Shown here piece by piece: positions 58,801 through 64,000 of a stretch of 64,000 bases of DNA. Where the stretch lies: the NCBI GenBank assembly GCA_963170155.1, contig CAUJGP010000024.1:62001-126000 (forward strand). The letters are read 5' to 3'. Source of the DNA: Bdellovibrionota bacterium. Its GTDB lineage: Bacteria > Bdellovibrionota > Bdellovibrionia > Bdellovibrionales > Bdellovibrionaceae. The notes under the pieces are model-generated. The model did not search any database. It saw only the letters and a program-made list of their open reading frames with translations, and was not told the origin of the DNA. The first letter of the stretch is position 1. The number at the start of each line of letters is the position of its first letter. The translations under genes and the position numbers were made by a program.

Positions 58801-59353
58801 AGAAAAGATCAATGATGCCTCCTCTTATGGCAAACTGCCCAGGATCTTCTACGAAAGGAGCCGATTGATATCCTAAGCGTTCTAGTTTTTTGGTGAGATT
58901 TGCATTGAATTCGGTACCCTCTGAAATTTTAAAACTGACTTGATGAAGTTGTGAGAAGGGAAGTGTTTTTTGCTGAAGGGCTTGGACGGGCGCAATAAAA
59001 ATATCACCTGGTTTGGCATGGGCGGCGGCATGAATCCAACCAATTCTTTTTGTAGCTACAAAATCATTGGGGATGAGTGTGGAGTAGGGTGAAACATCAT
59101 GAAAGGGAAGAAGATAGATTTCTTTTGGATAGTGAAAGGCGACGAGATGCTGCTTTAGAGTTTCTGCATCTTCTAAACTCGCTGTTACGATCAAGTGTGG
59201 TAACTCATTGATTTTCTTTGAGTAGGATTGAGCTAGAAGAAAAGCAAGTGCCAAAGAAGAATGGGTACCAATGATGTCCACTTTCTTTTTTGAAAGAGTA
59301 AAGTAACGCTCAAGAATAGATTCCAGATGGGGATTCAAATGACTTATTTTCAT
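55826..59353 (-). CDS. mfd: Transcription-repair coupling factor
   Basis: An approximately 1175-residue Mfd that removes stalled RNA polymerase and recruits UvrA. The N-terminal UvrB-like module (about 1-350) has [18 protein letters not shown]. The RNA-polymerase-interacting domain starts at [23 protein letters not shown]. The RecG-like helicase motor has [17 protein letters not shown] (about residue 670), a DEEQ box ([12 protein letters not shown]), [10 protein letters not shown] and [18 protein letters not shown]. A C-terminal TRCF domain follows. ATG 59353 is chosen; an in-frame TTG at 59395 has its purine-rich element only 2 bases away, too close. It is convergent with atpC. Confidence 0.96.
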   Translation of the reverse strand: [1175 protein letters not shown]

Positions 59354-59567
59354 AGAGTTCGGTGTTATGCCATGAAACTGGTCATGAGGGAACAAAACTC
59401 TTTAGCACATTATTCTTGGAATTCACCTTAAGTGTGATTATAACTAATCACTATTGTGAAACTTATTATTAATACATTTTAGTTTTGCTTTGAGTGCCAA
59501 TTCAAGATTGGTTGTTTTGAGCAAAGATTTGTTTTTATAGAGATGGTTATGGCAGAGGGGTGTGGGC

Positions 59568-59939
59568 ATGCCTTTAGGTGGAGTGATTTTTTTATTTATT
59601 TTCATATCAGCTTTTGGAGCCTTACTGCTTTTTATTGCTAATAGAATTGGCAATCGAATCAAGAGTGTGAGTGATGTTAAATCCGCTCCTTACGAGTGTG
59701 GTATTCCTGGGATTGATAAAAAGGATACAAAAATATCGGTTAAATTTTATCTCACAGCGATTTTGTTTATCCTTTTTGATATTGAAATTATTTTCATGTA
59801 TCCATGGGCTCTTACTTTTAAAGATTTTATTTCAAATTCCATGGGGTGGTATTCATTGTTGTGCATGGGGTTCTTTCTTTTAGTGTTTATTTTTGGACTT
59901 GTTTGGGAAGTGAAGTCTAAAGCGTTGGAGTGGGAATAA
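59568..59939 (+). CDS. nuoA: NADH-quinone oxidoreductase subunit A
   Basis: A 123-residue membrane subunit with three helices. The conserved loop KSAPYECGIPGIDKKDTKISVKFYLTAILFILFDIEIIFMYPWA contains the family's essential Asp and Glu residues. The frame opens at GTG 59562, but AGGGG is only one base before that and seven before ATG 59568, so ATG is the start. The stop overlaps the nuoH start (TAATG). In most genomes nuoB follows; here nuoH does. Confidence 0.94.
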   Translation: MPLGGVIFLFIFISAFGALLLFIANRIGNRIKSVSDVKSAPYECGIPGIDKKDTKISVKFYLTAILFILFDIEIIFMYPWALTFKDFISNSMGWYSLLCMGFFLLVFIFGLVWEVKSKALEWE

Positions 59940-61096
59940 TGGGATCAGATATTGTAGAAATTGGAATTAATGGGATCAAACTTGTTCTTATTTTTTTAAT
60001 GATGGTGCAGGCGGTTCCAATTTTGGTGTGGGTTGAGCGGAGAGGGTCTGCTTTTATTCAGAATCGTTTGGGTCCAAATCGAGTGGGCCCCTTGGGTTTA
60101 CTTCAGCTTTTGGCTGATGCTGTAAAATTTTTGACTAAAGAAGAATTTGTTCCAGCAAAGGGCGTACCTTTTCTTTACTATATGGCCCCTATTTTTGCTC
60201 TCGTTCCAGGAGCTGTTGCTTTTTCCGCCATCCCCATGGCGACGCCTCTGCTTATTGATCGCTTTGAGCTTTTTGGGCAGATGTGGGGTCCCTATACCAT
60301 TTTATTCCAAGGATATGAGATTGGCGTGGGTGTGGTTTTTGTTTTGGGAATTTCATCTCTCGCAACCTACTCTATTTTAATGGCGGGCTGGGGTTCTGGA
60401 AATAAATACTCTTTATTGGGAGCTCTCCGAGCTAGTGCTCAAATCATTAGCTATGAATTGGCATTAGGTTTATCTATTGTGGGCGTTCTACTTTTAAATG
60501 GCAGTTTTAACTTTGGTGAAATTATTGCAGCTCAACAAGGACCCTTAGCTTTTACTTTTATAGGTCACACTGTAACAGTGCCCTTTCTTCCTAATTGGGG
60601 TGTTTTTTATCAACCGATTGGAGCTTTATTGTTTCTTACAGCTTGTTTTGCTGAGAGTAATCGGCTTCCCTTTGACCTGGCAGAGGGTGAGGCTGAACTT
60701 GTTGCGGGTTTTCACGTGGAATATGGGGGCTTTAAAATGCTTCTCTTTTTCATTGGAGAGTATGGTCATATGATCGTGGGTTCTTCAATGTTTATCGCTT
60801 TATTTTTAGGGGGCTACCATTTTCCATTTCCTGGAATCACACCTGAAGTTTTACGTTATTATGCTACGGAATTAGGATATGGACCTCAGGGTGTGAGTAT
60901 TTTCACCGCTCTTATTCTCTTTCTTTCATTTTTTGTAAAGCTAGCTCTGTTACTGTGGTTTTTTATTTGGGTGCGCTGGACTTTGCCTCGCTTTAGATAT
61001 GATCAACTGATGGACTTAGGCTGGAAGACGATGCTTCCTTGGGCTTTGGCCAATACCATTATTACTGCCATTGTTATCCAAATTTCTAAAATTTAA
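59939..61096 (+). CDS. nuoH: NADH-quinone oxidoreductase subunit H
   Basis: A 385-residue membrane subunit at the junction with the peripheral arm, where quinone binds. It has WVERRGSAFIQNRLGPNRVGPLGLLQLLADAVKFLTKE, AESNRLPFDLAEGEAELVAGFHVEYGG, and WFFIWVRWTLPRFRYDQLMDLGWK. The frame extends to GTG 59930, but ATG 59939 has GGAG at a better distance and shares a base with the nuoA stop. It is directly followed by nuoJ, so nuoI is absent here. Confidence 0.96.
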   Translation: MGSDIVEIGINGIKLVLIFLMMVQAVPILVWVERRGSAFIQNRLGPNRVGPLGLLQLLADAVKFLTKEEFVPAKGVPFLYYMAPIFALVPGAVAFSAIPMATPLLIDRFELFGQMWGPYTILFQGYEIGVGVVFVLGISSLATYSILMAGWGSGNKYSLLGALRASAQIISYELALGLSIVGVLLLNGSFNFGEIIAAQQGPLAFTFIGHTVTVPFLPNWGVFYQPIGALLFLTACFAESNRLPFDLAEGEAELVAGFHVEYGGFKMLLFFIGEYGHMIVGSSMFIALFLGGYHFPFPGITPEVLRYYATELGYGPQGVSIFTALILFLSFFVKLALLLWFFIWVRWTLPRFRYDQLMDLGWKTMLPWALANTIITAIVIQISKI

Positions 61097-61108
61097 AGGA
61101 GCCTTAAC

Positions 61109-61645
61109 GTGACAACAGATGCATTTTTATTTTGGTTTCTTGCTCTTGTTACTTTTATTTCTGCTCTCGGAGTGGTTGTTTTTGCAAATCCTATTTTTTC
61201 CGCTTTGAGTTTGGTGATGACTATGGTGACGGTGGCGGCTTTATTTGCGACATTGAATGCTTTTTTTCTCGCAGGGGTTCAGTTGATTGTGTATGCAGGA
61301 GCCGTAATGGTTTTATTTGTGATGGTCCTGATGCTTTTTGATTTACACAAAGAAAAAAAGGCTTTTACGCAAGGAGCTTTCTCTGGTTCTGTAAAATTAT
61401 TGTTAGGTGGCTTGTTAGCTGGTTTGATTGTTGGTGCTGTTTCTATGTCAAAAGAGCTTTACAAGGCTATTAGTGATCAAGCGGTTACAAATAGTGCTAC
61501 AGGCATAGAATCGACAAAAGCCTTAGGTCAATTGCTTTTCACACAATACATTTTTAGTTTTGAGGTTCTTGGCATTCTTTTGTTGGTTATTGCTATCGGA
61601 GTGGTTGCTCTTGCAAGAAGTAAAGGTGGGACGCATGTTAAATGA
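61109..61645 (+). CDS. nuoJ: NADH-quinone oxidoreductase subunit J
   Basis: A 178-residue membrane subunit with five hydrophobic segments. It has [32 protein letters not shown] and the conserved [26 protein letters not shown] helix with its pi-bulge. The start GTG has AAGGAG eight bases upstream. The 3' end overlaps nuoK by 11 bp. Confidence 0.93.
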   Translation: MTTDAFLFWFLALVTFISALGVVVFANPIFSALSLVMTMVTVAALFATLNAFFLAGVQLIVYAGAVMVLFVMVLMLFDLHKEKKAFTQGAFSGSVKLLLGGLLAGLIVGAVSMSKELYKAISDQAVTNSATGIESTKALGQLLFTQYIFSFEVLGILLLVIAIGVVALARSKGGTHVK

Positions 61646-61958
61646 AGCGTGGATTGAGCCTGGATTAAATCATTACCTTATGTTATCAGCGATTATTTTT
61701 TCGTTAGGTCTTTTGGGAGTCCTTTTAAGAAAAAATGCCATTGTCATGTTGATGAGTATTGAGCTCATGCTCAACGCCGTTAATTTAACCTTTGTTGCTT
61801 TTAGTAAATATTCAGGAAATATCAATGGTCAAGTCATGGTATTTTTTGTGATGACCATTGCGGCGGCTGAAGCTGCTGTTGGTTTAGCAATAGTAGCTTC
61901 TATTTTTAAACGATTTAAAGAAGTGAATATTCGGTTCTTTGAACATTTAAAGGGTTAA
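61635..61958 (+). CDS. nuoK: NADH-quinone oxidoreductase subunit K
   Basis: A 107-residue three-helix antiporter-like subunit. The conserved Glu residues lie in [14 protein letters not shown] and [15 protein letters not shown]. The frame is open to 61560, but ATG 61635 has AAGGTGGG upstream and gives the usual length for the family (about 100), so the longer form is rejected. It ends 2 bp before nuoL. Confidence 0.95.
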   Translation: MLNEAWIEPGLNHYLMLSAIIFSLGLLGVLLRKNAIVMLMSIELMLNAVNLTFVAFSKYSGNINGQVMVFFVMTIAAAEAAVGLAIVASIFKRFKEVNIRFFEHLKG

Positions 61959-61960
61959 TT

Positions 61961-63895
61961 ATGGATCATCAAACTTTAGTCGCCGTACTTTTATTAGCTC
62001 CTCTAGTGGGTTTTTTCATCAATGGATTCCGTTATCGAAAACACAATCATTTGGTTGCGGGAGCTATTGCAACCACAATGGTTTTTATCAGCTTTGTTTG
62101 TTCGATTCTTTTATTTTTAAACTTAACGGAAATGAAAGAAGAAAATCGTCGTATTGTTGTGAGTTTTTTCGAATGGCTTAAAGTTGGAAATTTCAAGGCG
62201 GAGTTTTCTTTTGTTATTGATCAAATCAGTGGCATCATGATTTTAATCATTACAGGGATAGGCTCGCTCATCCATTTATTCAGCATAGAGTACATGCATC
62301 ATGATAAAGGTGTTGCTAAATATTTTTCTTATTTGAATCTCTTTGTTTTTAATATGCTGCTTTTAGTTTTAGGCAGTAATTTACTAGTTATGTTTGCAGG
62401 CTGGGAAGGTGTCGGACTCTGCTCTTATTTATTAATTGGCTTTTGGTTTTCAGATGAATCAAAGGCAGCTGCAGGAATGAAGGCCTTTATTACCAATAGA
62501 ATAGGTGATGCTGCATTTCTTATTGGGATGTTTATTTTATTTTTACAGTTTGGAACGATTGATTTTGCAAATTTAAATGGTTTAGCGCCATCAACTCCAA
62601 CGCATGATTGGTTAAATCCTTTAACGATCGCTTGTTTATTGCTTTTTATTGGAGCCACTGGAAAATCAGCTCAAATTCCCCTCTATGTTTGGTTGCCCGA
62701 TGCCATGGCCGGCCCAACCCCTGTTTCCGCTTTGATTCATGCGGCGACAATGGTAACAGCAGGGGTGTACATGATCGTTCGCTTGAATCCTATTTTCATG
62801 GCTGCGCCTAATGCTTTATTGGTTGTTGCTATTGTGGGAGCTGCCACTGCAGTGATTGCAGCGTCTATTGGTATTGTTCAAAATGACATTAAAAAAGTTC
62901 TTGCTTATTCCACTGTCTCACAATTGGGTTATATGTTTTTGGGTGTAGGCGTGGGTGCTTTTGGATCTGCTTTATTTCATTTGATGACTCACGCTTTTTT
63001 CAAAGCACTTATGTTTTTAGGTTCAGGCAGTGTGATTCATGCCATGCATGAAGAGCAAGATATTCAAAAAATGGGGGGGCTAAAAAAGTATTTACCCATT
63101 ACTCATCTGACTTTTGCCATGGGTTGGTTAGCTATTTTAGGGTTTCCTGGATTTTCAGGATTTTTTTCTAAAGATGAGATTCTTTGGATGTCTTATCATT
63201 CGCCAATGGGTCATCCTGCACTTTGGGTGGCAGGTGTCTTAGGGGCGGTAATGACTGCTTTTTATATGACTCGTCTAATGGCGCTTACTTTTTGGGGTGA
63301 GAGTCGAGTTCCTAAAAATATTCATCCCCATGAGTCTCCAGCCCTAATGTGGATACCGCTTGTTGTTTTAGCGATATTATCGGTTATTGGAGGATGGATT
63401 GGTATTCCCCATATTATTTCAGAAATTTTGCCAGGCCACCCAGCCAATATTTGGGAGCATTGGTTAAATCCTATGATTACTAAAATTCCAGGTCTTGCGG
63501 CTGCCAATCCTCAGGAAGAATGGACGTTGATGGGAGTTTCAGTAACTTTAGTTCTTCTTTCCAGTGGTATTGCCTTTATCTTTTATGGGAAGGCTTCAGA
63601 ACTTCCTTCAAAGCTCTCTGAAAACTTTGGGGGATTGTATCGCCTTTTAGTAGACAAATACAGAGTGGATGAATTCTATGAAAAGGCTTTGATTCGACCT
63701 TTTGTTTGGTTGAGTGAAAATCTTTGGTTGCATGTGGATGTGTCTTTTATTGATCGTTGTACTCACTGGTGCTCAAATTTTGTAAAAGGAGCAGGAGCGA
63801 TGGCAAGAACAGTACAAAATGGAAATTTACAGCAATATGCAATGTATATGGCACTGGGTCTTGTGGTCATTCTTTCTTATATATTAATGAGGTAA
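61961..63895 (+). CDS. nuoL: NADH-quinone oxidoreductase subunit L
   Basis: A 644-residue antiporter-like proton-pumping subunit with about 14-16 helices. It has MFAGWEGVGLCSYLLIGFW, the conserved TGKSAQIPLYVWLPDAMAGPTPVSALIHAATMVTAGVYM, STVSQLGYM and LTHAFFKA-like MTHAFFKALMFLGSGSVIHA. The C-terminal lateral helix region follows (about 520-644). It is in the nuoA-H-J-K-L-M operon, 3 bp before nuoM. Confidence 0.97.
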   Translation: MDHQTLVAVLLLAPLVGFFINGFRYRKHNHLVAGAIATTMVFISFVCSILLFLNLTEMKEENRRIVVSFFEWLKVGNFKAEFSFVIDQISGIMILIITGIGSLIHLFSIEYMHHDKGVAKYFSYLNLFVFNMLLLVLGSNLLVMFAGWEGVGLCSYLLIGFWFSDESKAAAGMKAFITNRIGDAAFLIGMFILFLQFGTIDFANLNGLAPSTPTHDWLNPLTIACLLLFIGATGKSAQIPLYVWLPDAMAGPTPVSALIHAATMVTAGVYMIVRLNPIFMAAPNALLVVAIVGAATAVIAASIGIVQNDIKKVLAYSTVSQLGYMFLGVGVGAFGSALFHLMTHAFFKALMFLGSGSVIHAMHEEQDIQKMGGLKKYLPITHLTFAMGWLAILGFPGFSGFFSKDEILWMSYHSPMGHPALWVAGVLGAVMTAFYMTRLMALTFWGESRVPKNIHPHESPALMWIPLVVLAILSVIGGWIGIPHIISEILPGHPANIWEHWLNPMITKIPGLAAANPQEEWTLMGVSVTLVLLSSGIAFIFYGKASELPSKLSENFGGLYRLLVDKYRVDEFYEKALIRPFVWLSENLWLHVDVSFIDRCTHWCSNFVKGAGAMARTVQNGNLQQYAMYMALGLVVILSYILMR

Positions 63896-63898
63896 TTC

Positions 63899-64000
63899 AT
63901 GTTGCTTTCAACAATTGTTTTTCTGCCAATAGTTTTTGGATTGATTTTACTGGCCTGGCCGAGTGAAAGAACTCTTCGACCTTTAGCTTTAGCTTTTGGC
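63899..64000 (+). CDS. nuoM: NADH-quinone oxidoreductase subunit M (3' end cut by window)
   Basis: The first 34 codons only: MLLSTIVFLPIVFGLILLAW and a following PSERTLRPLALAFG, matching the first transmembrane helix of NuoM. ATGAGG upstream of the ATG is the ribosome binding site. Position directly after nuoL supports the assignment. The rest lies outside the window. Confidence 0.8.
   Translation, partial: MLLSTIVFLPIVFGLILLAWPSERTLRPLALAFG

Noticed and set aside
59354-59395. TTG start 14 codons upstream for mfd
   Set aside because: The purine-rich element is only two bases from the TTG, and the extra residues are not typical of Mfd; the choice remains moderate in confidence.
60708-60723. 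parS-like GTTTTCACGTGGAATA inside nuoH
   Set aside because: It has the central CACGTG but three mismatches to the parS core and lies in conserved coding sequence (FHVEYGG), so it is probably chance.
61560-61634. N-terminal extension of nuoK
   Set aside because: It overlaps nuoJ by 86 bp and adds residues absent from NuoK; ATG 61635 has its own ribosome binding site.
61925-61934. TGAATATTC in nuoK resembling the iteron repeat
   Set aside because: A single copy in coding sequence without neighbours; expected by chance in AT-rich DNA.

Overview
The window reads as a stretch of an AT-rich bacterial chromosome around the replication origin. Lineage is inference: most likely a Bdellovibrionota or delta-proteobacteria-like Gram-negative. 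The reasons are the gene order (dnaA-dnaN-recF-gyrB-gyrA on one side, rpmH-rnpA-yidD-yidC-jag-mnmE-mnmG-rsmG-parA-parB-bactofilin on the other), a b/b' type ATP synthase, many lipoproteins and secreted S8 proteases, an AmpG-like permease, and a Bacteroidota/delta-type succinate dehydrogenase. No rRNA, tRNA, CRISPR array or insertion sequence was recognised.

Layout. 1-3.4 kb: the 3' part of an HNH endonuclease, an adenosine-deaminase-like hydrolase and an AmpG-like permease. 3.4-8.9 kb (minus): asnS, then a three-gene biotin-dependent acyl-CoA carboxylase and a hotdog thioesterase. 9.2-16.4 kb is the accessory part: two subtilisin-like proteases, a small helix-turn-helix/coiled-coil protein, a gene-free 406-bp region packed with DnaA boxes and 10-bp iteron-like repeats, a patatin-like lipase, and a tandem pair of secreted paralogues with identical leader hairpins. 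16.5-20 kb: sdhCAB. 20-28 kb (plus): etfBA, a DUF374 acyltransferase, three parvulin-type foldases, pdxA and a phosphohexomutase. 28.2-39.4 kb (minus, transcribed from the origin): dnaA, dnaN, recF, gyrB, gyrA, a TPR lipoprotein, atpZ, atpB, atpE. 39.5-55.8 kb (plus): the rpmH-to-rsmG cluster, parS-like palindromes, parAB, bactofilin, then atpF'-F-H-A-G-D-C. 55.8-64 kb: mfd (minus) and nuoA-H-J-K-L-M, the last cut by the window end.

Transcription diverges between dnaA and rpmH (about 39.4-39.66 kb), which marks the expected chromosomal origin. There are degenerate DnaA boxes and a (TAG)5 run between dnaA and dnaN, and parS-like sites about 7-8 kb to the right. ETF, succinate dehydrogenase, the NADH dehydrogenase membrane arm and ATP synthase together form much of an aerobic respiratory chain.

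The most unusual feature is the DnaA-box/iteron region at 10988-11393, about 28 kb from dnaA. It holds two perfect TTATCCACA boxes, several one-mismatch boxes, about ten TGAATAyTCA-like repeats (some in pairs spaced 11 bp), a nested long-range inverted repeat and a 43-bp near-palindrome. It lies directly upstream of a DNA-binding protein gene. It resembles an iteron-type origin or a DnaA-titration/regulatory locus separate from the dnaA-linked origin.
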